From the IMG/VR virus record IMGVR_UViG_3300005563_000088, positions 1 to 28,356 of that record: a DNA stretch of 28,356 nucleotides; one strand, given 5' to 3'. This stretch comes from a virus. Numbering within the stretch: position 1 is the first letter of the stretch; each line of letters opens with the position of its first letter. Positions 1 through 6,021 of the stretch are shown here, piece after piece. Under the pieces are notes generated by a model. It saw only the letters and a list, made by a program, of their open reading frames with translations, was not told the origin of the DNA and did not search any database. The position numbers and the translations under genes were made by a program.

Positions 1-1
1 A

Positions 2-151
2 ATGAGTGAGAAGAGCCGACATACATCCATCTCAGGTTATACTAAGGATACGGAAAAGTATAACCTTGCCGGCAGCTGCGGATGGCAGGTCAGGCGTTTC
101 ACGGCACTGAACTATAAAGATTTATTAACAGAGTTAAATAAGCATGTATGA
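2..151 (+). CDS. Small hypothetical protein (possibly truncated at the window edge)
   Basis: This 49-codon open frame begins with an ATG at the second base of the window and ends in TGA at 149-151. Its stop overlaps the ATG of the DUF1643 gene as ATGA, the coupling pattern used throughout this phage, which is the main reason to believe it is coding. The product is basic and polar, ends in ...LLTELNKHV and has no domain I recognise. The true start may lie upstream, outside the window, so treat it as a possible 3' fragment of a longer gene. Confidence 0.45.
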   Translation: MSEKSRHTSISGYTKDTEKYNLAGSCGWQVRRFTALNYKDLLTELNKHV

Positions 152-612
152 GACAGGGCGCCCAATTCACTGAGGACAGAAATTTTAGATATGCTCTCTG
201 GCGAATATGGAACGAGGATAAACCGCTGGTCATGTTCATCGGGCTAAACCCTTCTACGGCCAATGAATACAAAAACGACCCAACGATCCGTCGCGTCATG
301 CGCTATGCTGCAGATTGGGGATATGGAGGCGTTTACATGATGAACCTATTTGCCTGGGTGACACCCTATCCCAAGGAGCTGGGGAAAGCCCCGGATCCCG
401 TTGGAAATAATGATGCCTGGCTGACGAAAATACGACCCCTCTGCGACAAGGTCGTCTACGTCTGGGGCAGCTTCCCTGAAGCCACAGAACGCGCCGCCAA
501 GGTCCTCGAATTGATCCCTGGCGGTCATTGCCTGGGGAAGTCAAAGCTCGGTAATCCCTTGCATCCTCTTTATTTACCCATTGGACTTGAACCCATACTT
601 TTTCAGCCATGA
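148..612 (+). CDS. DUF1643 domain protein
   Basis: This 154-aa protein carries the DUF1643 signature: FIGLNPSTA at residues 30-38, NDPTIRR at 43-49, WGYGG at 57-61 and NLFAW at 66-70. The family is small, soluble and common in phages and mobile elements, and to my knowledge its biochemical function is unassigned. The length fits a complete member. The ATG at 148 overlaps the preceding stop as ATGA, and its own TGA overlaps the next ATG the same way, so it is probably translated as part of a coupled polycistron. The family call is strong; no function should be inferred beyond it. Confidence 0.9.
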   Translation: MRQGAQFTEDRNFRYALWRIWNEDKPLVMFIGLNPSTANEYKNDPTIRRVMRYAADWGYGGVYMMNLFAWVTPYPKELGKAPDPVGNNDAWLTKIRPLCDKVVYVWGSFPEATERAAKVLELIPGGHCLGKSKLGNPLHPLYLPIGLEPILFQP

Positions 613-866
613 AAGTCATCTGCATAGCCGATCATTTTGAAGGCATGGGGCCTCGTTTCCGGTTCGGAGATGTACTGCGGGTCAAACAGCAATTTGAAGA
701 TGGAGAACTTATGTATGAATTTAAAGAGGCTCCATTTTGGGCCTACTCTGCTTGCGGATTCTTCCCTCTGAGCAATATCTGTGGTGTGAAGGTGCTGACG
801 AAGAAGAAAAAGGGAATTTTGAGGCGAATGGCTACCCAGCTGACACTTGCGTTTAAATTATTGTAA
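609..866 (+). CDS. Hypothetical protein, 85 aa
   Basis: This 85-aa product starts at an ATGA overlap with the DUF1643 gene. The N-terminal half is mixed hydrophobic/charged (GPRFRFGDVLRVKQQF, then AYSACGFFPLSNICGVKVL) and could form a small beta-rich SH3-like fold. The C-terminus is strongly basic (KKKKGILRR) and ends in a hydrophobic tail. I do not recognise the family. Coupling to a recognisable gene and sensible composition support it as real. It ends 10 nt before the convergent minus-strand gene. Confidence 0.75.
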   Translation: MKVICIADHFEGMGPRFRFGDVLRVKQQFEDGELMYEFKEAPFWAYSACGFFPLSNICGVKVLTKKKKGILRRMATQLTLAFKLL

Positions 867-875
867 ATCTAATTG

Positions 876-1172
876 TTATCCCCGCTGAGAAAGCCAAATA
901 GCAGCCTCTTGAAGAAAGAAATTGGCAGAATCAAAGATCCCTTGCGTGAAGGGCATGTAGGTATCGTCACATACTCCGGCGAATTTCAGGACCCAGCACT
1001 TGCCTGGAACCAGCACACCTTCTTCTCGCTGGCTGAACTCACGGGCCTGTAGTTCCGTCTCAAACTCGCGGATTTGAGCTACCAGTTGGGGGCCGGGCTC
1101 TTCGCTGACATCAACCTGAACGATCCAGCGCGTACCGGAGACAATGTTTTGATTTTGGAAGAGTAGGAACAT
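876..1172 (-). CDS. Hypothetical protein, 98 aa
   Basis: This 98-codon frame runs against its neighbours and is the only plausible coding sequence in the gap between the 85-aa gene and the HAD hydrolase. The product has globular composition, with alternating hydrophobic residues (TRWIVQVDVSEE, GKCWVLKFAGV) and a Glu/Gln-rich central helix (ETELQAREFSQREE). I recognise no family. The N-terminus MFLLFQNQN is unusual and the upstream ribosome-binding signal is weak, so the start could be internal. The downstream stop faces the plus-strand 85-aa gene across about 10 nt. Confidence 0.55.
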   Translation of the reverse strand: MFLLFQNQNIVSGTRWIVQVDVSEEPGPQLVAQIREFETELQAREFSQREEGVLVPGKCWVLKFAGVCDDTYMPFTQGIFDSANFFLQEAAIWLSQRG

Positions 1173-1288
1173 ATCCGAATATACGGAAAGCCGCGCCCGT
1201 ATTGAATTTTGTCTAAAAAAAGTCGTTCAAGTAACTTGTTTGTTGAGCAGTCTATTTTAAATTTAAGTAACTGAAAAACAGAGTCTTT

Positions 1289-1684
1289 ATGGCAAAAAAT
1301 CAGCTTATCGTAGCGGTGGATTTTGACGGCACTTGTGTAATGCACGATTATCCTCGAATTGGGGACGATGTACTTGGCGCCGTGGAGGTGCTAAAGGCAA
1401 TCGTCGAATCTAGCGGCCGGCTTATTCTCTACACCATGCGACACGGGGAGACGCTGGAAGCAGCGGTGAACTGGTTTCGGGAGAGAGATATCCCGCTTTG
1501 GGCGGTGAATGAAAATCCAGGCCAAAAGCATTGGACACAAAGCCCAAAGGTGTACGCCACTCATTATATCGATGACGCGAGCGTAGGGTGCCCGCTGATC
1601 CACCCTGAAGGAGGCCGGCCATACGTCGATTGGGAAAAGGTAGGATCGTATTTCGCTGGGGTAATCAAAATGCTGCAGGTATGA
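1289..1684 (+). CDS. HAD-superfamily hydrolase, BT0820-like
   Basis: This 131-aa protein has the haloacid dehalogenase motifs in order: motif I DFDGT (D11 nucleophile, D13 acid/base), motif II LYTMR (T49), a candidate motif III lysine at K87 and motif IV YIDDAS (D95, D96). The compact cap-less arrangement and the text VDFDGTCVMHDYPRIG match the small BT0820-like phosphatases common in Bacteroidetes and their phages. A phosphomonoesterase acting on a small phosphorylated metabolite or nucleotide is likely, but the substrate cannot be read from sequence. It follows a 115-nt untranslated gap and couples to the next short ORF by ATGA. Confidence 0.88.
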   Translation: MAKNQLIVAVDFDGTCVMHDYPRIGDDVLGAVEVLKAIVESSGRLILYTMRHGETLEAAVNWFRERDIPLWAVNENPGQKHWTQSPKVYATHYIDDASVGCPLIHPEGGRPYVDWEKVGSYFAGVIKMLQV

Positions 1685-1809
1685 TACCGGTATACTTGGG
1701 TAAGCTCGTCTTTGGAAAAGGCAGTAATACGCCTCCCGAAGCGCCCGACAATGGTATATATGGGATCGATCCGTATCAGACACCGGATAAAACACCTGTA
1801 AAGCGTTAA
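1681..1809 (+). CDS. Small hypothetical protein, 42 aa
   Basis: This 42-codon ORF starts with an ATG sharing four bases with the HAD hydrolase stop and ends with TAA at 1807-1809, 11 nt before the next gene. The product is rich in Pro, Gly and Asp (NTPPEAPDNGIYGIDPYQTP) and looks disordered apart from its first ten residues (IPVYLGKLVFG). It has no recognised family. The evidence is its ATGA coupling and its fit into an otherwise empty gap. Confidence 0.5.
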   Translation: MIPVYLGKLVFGKGSNTPPEAPDNGIYGIDPYQTPDKTPVKR

Positions 1810-1820
1810 AAGCTAATAAG

Positions 1821-2294
1821 ATGGAACAAAAATTCAAAATAGGTGACCGCGTGAAGATTGTGAACTATGGTCACCGCATCATAAGTTACAAACCGCTTAT
1901 TGGCGCAAAATTGTTGGGGCCGAATGAATACGATATCCGACCCGAGATGGTAGGGAAGGTGGGAGCGATCTATGAAGTCGGTAAGTCGGGTTATGGCATT
2001 GATTTGGATGGCCGGGGTAAACATGCATGGTATGACAAGGTCCAACTGGAGAAGATCGACACCGTGGAGCAGGAAATAAAGCTCCAGCCACTTAAAGAAC
2101 CGTACTACTGTGAAAGGCTGCCCAATGGCGACTTTGATGAACCTCTCTTCGAAAGCAAAGTGCCTCATTTTGCCGACTTCACATTTGTTGACCTCATGAG
2201 GGTGCTGCCCGTGGCAGAAAAGATCCTCACTTATTGCCAGGATGCCGGTTGTAGCCCTGAGGACTTGATCGAGGCCCACAAGAACCAGCGGTGA
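1821..2294 (+). CDS. Hypothetical protein with N-terminal SH3/KOW-like region
   Basis: In this 157-aa protein roughly the first 80 residues form alternating short strands: FKIGDRVKIVNYG, then MVGKVGAIYEV, then GYGIDLDGRGKHAWY and KVQLEKID. That resembles the SH3-like barrel of KOW-type or binding-adaptor proteins. The C-terminal half is acidic and helical. No catalytic motif is visible and I cannot name a family. It starts 11 nt after the 42-aa ORF and overlaps the following GTG-start gene by 4 nt (GTGA), so it belongs to the same early polycistron. Confidence 0.78.
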   Translation: MEQKFKIGDRVKIVNYGHRIISYKPLIGAKLLGPNEYDIRPEMVGKVGAIYEVGKSGYGIDLDGRGKHAWYDKVQLEKIDTVEQEIKLQPLKEPYYCERLPNGDFDEPLFESKVPHFADFTFVDLMRVLPVAEKILTYCQDAGCSPEDLIEAHKNQR

Positions 2295-2680
2295 AGAAAG
2301 GGGAGACCATACCTGAACCACCTCTCACCCCCACCCAGCTCCGCCAATTCTGGACCGACCAGGGAATGATCCACCAGCCAAAACCCAGCCTTATGGAACT
2401 TGCCCGATGGTATATCAACCAACAATTAAAAATGGATCCCAGCGAAAAAGCAAAGTATCTGATAGAAACCCTCGCCGGCGGCTGCTGTAAGTGCCCTACT
2501 GATTCCAAAGAAGCCGCCCTGATTTTATGCGCTGAGGTAATAGAAGCGCTGAAAATAGCTGGCGCCCGAGAATTGGTAGTAGATGATCCCACCCTCCCCA
2601 TGACGGACATGAAGATGATAGGCGGTATAGACTATTGGGTAAGGGTCAAAATAAGCATCAAGCTAAACGCACAACTATGA
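2291..2680 (+). CDS. Hypothetical protein, 129 aa (GTG start)
   Basis: Translation probably starts at the GTG overlapping the previous stop as GTGA; no better ATG precedes the well-formed region. The 129-aa product has a Pro-rich N-terminus (IPEPPLTPTQLRQFW), a helical centre with a CCKC cluster near residue 70 (GGCCKCPTDSKEAA) and a C-terminal strand-rich end. The cysteines alone are too few to call a zinc site. Its stop overlaps the next ATG as ATGA. No family is recognised. Confidence 0.75.
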   Translation: MKKGETIPEPPLTPTQLRQFWTDQGMIHQPKPSLMELARWYINQQLKMDPSEKAKYLIETLAGGCCKCPTDSKEAALILCAEVIEALKIAGARELVVDDPTLPMTDMKMIGGIDYWVRVKISIKLNAQL

Positions 2681-2940
2681 CACTAACAGAAGCGGCCAAA
2701 TCATTTCTGCTCGCTTATCTCGCGGACGGAAGTATCAAACAACCCAGCGACCTCGAGCAGGACATTCTCCGCGTCGATCCATTTGATAGTACTATGTTGA
2801 TGTTCAGCTGAAAAGAGCCGCTTTGGAATCAGACCATCTTTTGCGATGCTCTTAGGGAACTTATCGAAGAAGGAAAGGTCAAGGCATGGGACGACGACTC
2901 CAAAGGCTGGATGTATCAGATCAATAACTCCCCGGCCTGA
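2677..2940 (+). pseudogene. Small gene interrupted by one in-frame TGA
   Basis: An ATG at an ATGA overlap opens a frame that reads MTLTEAAKSFLLAYLADG and continues for 44 codons to a TGA at 2809-2811. The very same frame then continues for 42 more sense codons, with clear protein character (LWNQTIFCDALRELIEEG, then AWDDDSKGWMYQ), to a TGA at 2938-2940. The two halves would make one 87-residue protein of alpha/beta winged-helix-like make-up. A single substitution (for example in a former TGG or CGA) explains the break. Readthrough is possible but no context supports it. If only the first part is translated, the product is 44 aa (2677-2811). Confidence 0.65.
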
Positions 2941-3280
2941 GATTGCGCAGATAGCGCTCCACCGCTCGCACATAATTACGCCCTTCCATTGTGGGAGATA
3001 CAATAGATCCCCGACCTTGCCCGACAGTTTCGATAATCCCCCTGTCCATCAGGCGCCATACCATCAAAAATCCAGCCTGCTTGTTATCGATGTTGGCCAT
3101 TCGAAACAACCTCTCCACCAATGCAGACCTCGTCATTGTCTGCCCATTCTCACAAGCATTATAAAGCGAAACTAGCACGGCGAAAGAACGAATGGTGAAC
3201 TGGTAGGAGGACCGCTTATTACAGGCCCTAAGTGCCGTAGGAAGGCATTCAATGACTCTTAAACGTAAAGAAGCGCCCAT
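2921..3280 (-). CDS. Winged-helix-like DNA-binding protein, 119 aa
   Basis: This 119-aa basic protein fits a small winged-helix regulator. A helix at about residues 27-44 (QFTIRSFAVLVSLYNAC) is followed by a helix-turn-helix-like stretch around 48-80 (TRSALVERLF, then AGFLMVWRLMDRGII). After that comes a Gly-rich beta hairpin (VGQGRGSIVSPT, 86-97) resembling a wing, and a C-terminal helix. This is a fold-level reading, not a named family. It converges on the interrupted gene with a 20-nt overlap. As the most regulator-like protein here, it is a candidate for binding the palindromes described in this window, but nothing in the sequence proves which site it uses. Confidence 0.7.
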   Translation of the reverse strand: MGASLRLRVIECLPTALRACNKRSSYQFTIRSFAVLVSLYNACENGQTMTRSALVERLFRMANIDNKQAGFLMVWRLMDRGIIETVGQGRGSIVSPTMEGRNYVRAVERYLRNLRPGSY

Positions 3281-3337
3281 TTGGTGGAGGATTGAAAAGA
3301 AGGGCTATGAAGAAGGGATAATTCATGTCTCGCTCCG

Positions 3338-3364
3338 ATGCGCATAAATACGGTTGATACGCAT
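3338..3364. repeat. Imperfect inverted repeat upstream of the winged-helix gene
   Basis: ATGCGCAT at 3338-3345 and ATACGCAT at 3357-3364 are inverted copies matching at 7 of 8 positions, separated by 11 bp. The pair lies in the 212-bp gap between the regulator start (3280) and the recombinase stop (3493). An autoregulatory operator or a recombinase-related site would both fit. The evidence is symmetry and position only. Apart from this repeat I see no gene in the gap. Confidence 0.35.
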
Positions 3365-3492
3365 GCTTGGTCCCGGATCAGGTGCCTTTTTGCTGGCAAG
3401 TGGTAAAATCTATTCATTATATGACGTATTTTTTCGTTAAGTGGGAATTTATTTGTCTATAGTCGGTGATAAAAGTACACTTTGTGGGAAAA

Positions 3493-4095
3493 CTACTTCA
3501 ATCTGGCAAGTATTCGTTGCATTTGTGTTGGGTGCTTTCTAAGCTCGGCTGCCAGGCGCCGCACACTGGTAATGCCCTGGCTCCTGAGTGATTCAATGTG
3601 GTCGGCCATATCTCGCGCACCCTCAATGGCTTTGGATTTATTATTAGCTGCCAATACTTTACCGTGCTTTCCCAGCTGTACACCCCTGGCCTTAGCAGCC
3701 TTGAGTGCTTCCTTTGTCCTCGTGGAAATCATGTCGCGTTCCATTTCGGCAAATATGCCCATCATTTGCAGCATTGCTTTTGTAGCGTGAGGATTATCAA
3801 CACATACAAAGTCTACCTTGCTTTTCATCATACCTGTTATGAAATGAAGATCCCGGCTGAGCCTGTCCAGCTTTGCTATCACGAGTATCGCTTTATTCTT
3901 TTTACACGCCTCAATTGCCAACTGCAGCTGGGGTCTATTATCCTTCTTACCCGTCTCAACATCAGTGAAACTGTTGATAATCTCGTAGTTGTATGGCTTT
4001 GCGAACTGCTCAACAGACGATTGCTGAGCTTCCAGGCCAAGGCCGCTGCGACCCTGTTTTGCGGTGGATACACGATAGTAGGCTATTGCTTTCAT
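3493..4095 (-). CDS. Small serine recombinase (resolvase/invertase family)
   Basis: This 200-aa protein has an N-terminal resolvase catalytic domain: AYYRVST at residues 5-11 with the nucleophile Ser10, then IAKLDRLSRD and the E-helix region MGIFAEMERDMISTRTKEAL, then KARGVQLG. A C-terminal helix-turn-helix follows (SLRSQGITSVRRLAAELRKH). The length fits Tn3/Hin-type small serine recombinases, not large phage integrases. I chose the ATG at 4095 because the family starts a few residues before YYRVST; the open frame to 4275 upstream has no domain character. A perfect TANNTTTG -7 element lies just upstream. It could resolve dimers, invert a segment, or mediate integration. Confidence 0.92.
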   Translation of the reverse strand: MKAIAYYRVSTAKQGRSGLGLEAQQSSVEQFAKPYNYEIINSFTDVETGKKDNRPQLQLAIEACKKNKAILVIAKLDRLSRDLHFITGMMKSKVDFVCVDNPHATKAMLQMMGIFAEMERDMISTRTKEALKAAKARGVQLGKHGKVLAANNKSKAIEGARDMADHIESLRSQGITSVRRLAAELRKHPTQMQRILARLK

Positions 4096-4109
4096 GAAAT
4101 GCTTTTTAT

Positions 4110-4117
4110 CAAATGTA
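4110..4117 (-). promoter_or_regulatory. Candidate -7 promoter element of the recombinase gene
   Basis: On the minus strand this octamer reads TACATTTG, a perfect match to the Bacteroidetes -7 consensus TAnnTTTG, 14 nt before the recombinase ATG. No good TTTG -33 element is found 19 nt further upstream. A 10-bp palindrome GTGTGCACAC sits at 4139-4148, where a regulator could bind. Confidence 0.4.
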
Positions 4118-4332
4118 CGCAAGCAAACGGGCGTATGTGTGTGCACACTTGTTAAATCGCACCTAAAATAGGACAGTTCGGTTTTCACTTTCGCCAATTG
4201 ATTACCTCTTAACACGTTGAACATCAATGCATATACGCCTGAAAAACAGACCCCACCCGGTCGCCAAAGGGCCATTTCCCCATTTTTGATCCCGATCGTC
4301 CTGAAATGATGTTACCCCCTCTACCCATCCCT

Positions 4333-4352
4333 AAAAAATTTTATAATTTTTT
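4333..4352. repeat. AT-only inverted repeat
   Basis: AAAAAATT (4333-4340) and AATTTTTT (4345-4352) are perfect 8-bp inverted copies around the loop TTAT. It lies about 140 bp beyond the stop of the last leftward-operon gene. The stem has no G:C pairs, so it would be a poor intrinsic terminator; it may be a bending or protein-binding site, or chance in an AT-rich patch. Confidence 0.3.
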
Positions 4353-4492
4353 TTAGTTCACTTTTCTTCATCCCATGGTTAACTTGAATAAGCGTGTCGG
4401 AAGAGTCCACTTCTGCAGGTGGTAATAATACCCAAGATGAAGGCTAGTCTTTTGGTGCATTCCGGTGAATTCGGTGTCGAAGAATAGTTTCG

Positions 4493-4717
4493 TCAATATA
4501 ATACATTGAACTTGAATAAAAATCCTCCTATTTCAAGGGTGTCATTTCGAATGTCCTCTGAAAGTCTGGTATTTCGGATGAATTCGAGAAGGTTGTCATA
4601 GGCGGGTTTGGAGAGAATAAGTTCCTGCTCGCGCGGTGCTATCTGCCGGCGCAGCTGGCTGGTCAGGGCACCGAAGAGTTCTATTATGAGGCTGTAATAA
4701 TCGACAGGGCTTTTCAT
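4493..4717 (-). CDS. Hypothetical protein, 74 aa
   Basis: The frame is open further upstream, but I start at the ATG at 4717. The preceding gene stops one base before it, and a purine-rich stretch (AGAAAAAGAAA) precedes it. The 74-aa product is mostly helical: DYYSLIIELFGALTSQLRRQ, then REQELILSKPAYDNLLEFIRNT, ending in a short beta-like tail (IGGFLFKFNVLY). No family is recognised. It is the last gene of the leftward accessory operon that starts at 5973. Confidence 0.7.
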   Translation of the reverse strand: MKSPVDYYSLIIELFGALTSQLRRQIAPREQELILSKPAYDNLLEFIRNTRLSEDIRNDTLEIGGFLFKFNVLY

Positions 4718-4718
4718 A

Positions 4719-4898
4719 TTATTTCTTTTTCTGCCGGCTGAGCTTTCGACTGGCTTGTTTCGGCATGGAGGTGAGGTGATAATAGGAGCAGGTGTCACAG
4801 TAGTAGAAGGTCGTAACACCTGTCCTACGTTTCTTCAGGAGCCGGAGTGCCGCTTTGGCTTCCTTGCGGGTGCTGTAGCAGGCCTTTAGGCAGGCCAT
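4719..4898 (-). CDS. Small Zn-ribbon-like protein, 59 aa
   Basis: This 59-aa ORF starts with an ATG overlapping the RyR gene stop by one base (TAATG) and ends one base before the next ATG, so it fills the gap exactly. It is highly basic. The core YYCDTCSYYHLTS (residues 32-44) resembles the small phage and bacterial proteins with a YxCxxCxxxHLTS motif, which usually bind zinc through the CxxC pair and nearby Cys or His residues. C3, C7, C34, C37 and H41 are candidate ligands. Nucleic-acid or protein binding is likely; the target is unknown. Confidence 0.68.
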   Translation of the reverse strand: MACLKACYSTRKEAKAALRLLKKRRTGVTTFYYCDTCSYYHLTSMPKQASRKLSRQKKK

Positions 4899-5236
4899 TA
4901 TTTCAGCGCATCTACGATTCCCTGGAAAAGTTTGTCCTTCTTTTGCTGGAATTCGGGAAGTCCTTCAAAGGAAACCAGGCAGGGATGTGTCTTTTTATCC
5001 GCGTCCTTTACTTCTCCATATACCCAGCCATCGGCCAACTTATCCTTGCTCCATGCGTCGTGCTGAGCGGAAGCGGGAGCATCGGGGTTGTCTATACGGA
5101 AATTCACGCCCTTCACGGCGCTTTCTCTTTGCCAATCCGCGGCGTCACCCCATGACTTTTGAGAGAAGTCGCCGTTTACTTCACATAGAGCTTTATTGGC
5201 TTCGTGGCAGATAATTGCTATTTGTAATGTGTCCAT
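4898..5236 (-). CDS. RyR-domain protein
   Basis: This 112-aa protein has a clear RyR (ryanodine-receptor repeat) module. The HEANKALCE helix (residues 11-19) and QKSW are followed by QHDAWSKDKLADGWVYG (58-74) and DADKKTHPCLVSFEGLPE (78-95), matching the HxxWxxxKxxxGWxYGxxxDxxxKTHPCLVxxxxLP pattern. Phage and bacterial stand-alone RyR proteins are known only from sequence to my knowledge, and a small-ligand-binding role is an inference. I start at the ATG at 5236 because it directly precedes the family-like helix; the open frame to 5302 adds a residue run with no domain character. It couples to the Zn-ribbon-like gene by TAATG. Confidence 0.88.
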   Translation of the reverse strand: MDTLQIAIICHEANKALCEVNGDFSQKSWGDAADWQRESAVKGVNFRIDNPDAPASAQHDAWSKDKLADGWVYGEVKDADKKTHPCLVSFEGLPEFQQKKDKLFQGIVDALK

Positions 5237-5304
5237 CAGATTGATATTTATAATGTTATAATAGATACTTAAAGTAGGATAAAGTCGAATGGTATGGCGC
5301 AATC

Positions 5305-5550
5305 TTATGCGGTAGCAGCTTTAACAGCCCACATGGCCGCCTCTTCGTATGACGTTTGCGCCAACGAGGCTAACCGTCCGTCGTTTCCTTTCAGGCTTTC
5401 ACAGAGATTGATAAGCTCAGCGGTCTTTTGTTTGATCTGGTCGACAGTCCCGTTATTGCCGGGATTGAATGTGGTTCTGACTCTTGTTTCACCAACCGAT
5501 AGCGGCGGTTCTCCTGTGCTCTCATGAGCTGGATGTGTTTTGTTCTGCAT
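5305..5550 (-). CDS. Acb2-like protein (candidate cyclic-nucleotide sponge)
   Basis: This 81-aa protein has a disordered N-terminus of about 25 residues. A compact helical hairpin follows: TFNPGNNGTVDQIKQKTAEL (residues 27-46), NLCESLK and TSYEEAAMWAVKAATA (66-81). The closing EEAxMWAxKA helix and the preceding helix matching xVxxIKxxxAxLI recall the Acb2/Tad1-type hairpin family (DUF7681). Characterised members bind cyclic nucleotides and blunt CBASS or Thoeris immunity. The assignment is from motif memory and the binding residues have not been verified; many family members are untested. It overlaps the upstream gene by 29 nt within the leftward operon. Confidence 0.65.
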   Translation of the reverse strand: MQNKTHPAHESTGEPPLSVGETRVRTTFNPGNNGTVDQIKQKTAELINLCESLKGNDGRLASLAQTSYEEAAMWAVKAATA

Positions 5551-5758
5551 TATGATAATTGTTTGATGACGGTTTTATTGCTTGAAGGATATCTTGGGCT
5601 ATCACTGCATACCTATCCACTATGATCCCCCTGGTGAGGGGATTCTTGCGCGCATTCTTCGGCAGGTAAAGTAGCTGCTCGTGTGCCTTTAGGATGTTGA
5701 TGATATCTTGCTGGGTCAACGTTGCTTCCGGTTCAGCCCTACGCAGTACGTATGGCAT
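5522..5758 (-). CDS. Hypothetical protein, 78 aa (start uncertain)
   Basis: The helical product carries TQQDIINILKAHEQLLYLPK and DRYAVIAQDILQAIK and ends in a polar Ser/Asn tail. Two starts compete. The ATG at 5758 gives 78 aa but overlaps the upstream gene by 43 nt. A TTG at 5719 gives 65 aa, overlaps the upstream stop as TTGA, and has GGAAG 5 nt before it. The second is the coupling style of this phage, so the first 13 residues may not be translated. No family is recognised. The stop overlaps the Acb2-like gene start by 29 nt. Confidence 0.62.
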   Translation of the reverse strand: MPYVLRRAEPEATLTQQDIINILKAHEQLLYLPKNARKNPLTRGIIVDRYAVIAQDILQAIKPSSNNYHNAEQNTSSS

Positions 5759-5973
5759 TCACTAAAACGGCGCCAGCACGCTTCTTTGAGGGGTTCTGAA
5801 ACCACGACGGGTTCCGGCTGGTAGATCTGAATGGGGGCCTGCTCGATATCGACGGTCTTGTTATCTTCTGTATCTCTTCTCAGGACAGGCCGGGAGATGG
5901 CTTTGAGACGGACGACGTAAACGGTGTCGCCTTTGTTGTAGTCGAAGTGTTCGACAGTCTGTCCTAAAGCCAT
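5716..5973 (-). CDS. Hypothetical protein, 85 aa; first gene of the leftward operon
   Basis: This 85-aa protein starts at the ATG at 5973, 11 nt downstream of a candidate start region in the divergent promoter. Its N-terminal half is beta-rich (TVEHFDYNKGDTVYVVRL), suggesting a small SH3-like barrel. The middle is Pro/Gln-rich (QAPIQIYQPEPVVVSEP) and the end is basic. No family is recognised. As promoter-proximal gene it is probably the most strongly expressed of the accessory operon. Confidence 0.72.
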   Translation of the reverse strand: MALGQTVEHFDYNKGDTVYVVRLKAISRPVLRRDTEDNKTVDIEQAPIQIYQPEPVVVSEPLKEACWRRFSECHTYCVGLNRKQR

Positions 5974-5990
5974 TGGGGATTTATTTCAAA

Positions 5991-6021
5991 TAAAAATAGA
6001 GATAAAACTTGCAATTGCAAG
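5991..6021 (-). promoter_or_regulatory. Leftward promoter of the accessory operon
   Basis: On the minus strand CTTG (6021-6018) is followed by a 19-bp spacer and TATTTTTA (5998-5991). This fits the Bacteroidetes consensus TTTG-N19-TAnnTTTG except for one base at the end of each element. The first gene starts at 5973. Its -33 element is part of the 18-bp palindrome. Confidence 0.5.

Larger units (their letters stand above)
4096..4492. other. Gene-free stretch of about 400 bp
   Basis: No convincing gene is seen between the recombinase start and the last gene of the leftward operon; the open frame extending the recombinase to 4275 has no protein-like character. The stretch holds the -7 element at 4110-4117, the palindrome GTGTGCACAC (4139-4148) and an AT-only inverted repeat at 4333-4352. 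No tRNA or other structured RNA is apparent. It may separate the recombinase unit from the leftward operon and may contain a recombination site. Confidence 0.45.

Noticed and set aside
1806-2321. 171-codon antisense open frame
   Set aside because: It is antisense to the coupled 157-aa gene and lacks protein-like composition.
2809-2811. TGA recoded as Trp in this phage
   Set aside because: TGA ends many genes here in ATGA overlaps with well-placed downstream starts, so a genome-wide recoding is not supported.
2701-3003. Antisense ORF of 100 codons across the interrupted gene
   Set aside because: The plus-strand frame has better protein character and operon coupling, and this ORF also collides with the winged-helix gene on the same strand.
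4096-4275. N-terminal extension of the serine recombinase
   Set aside because: The family begins a few residues before YYRVST; the upstream 60 codons have no domain character and a promoter-like element lies within them.
4333-4352. AT-only inverted repeat as intrinsic terminator
   Set aside because: The stem has no G:C pair and would be unstable; kept only as a low-confidence repeat.
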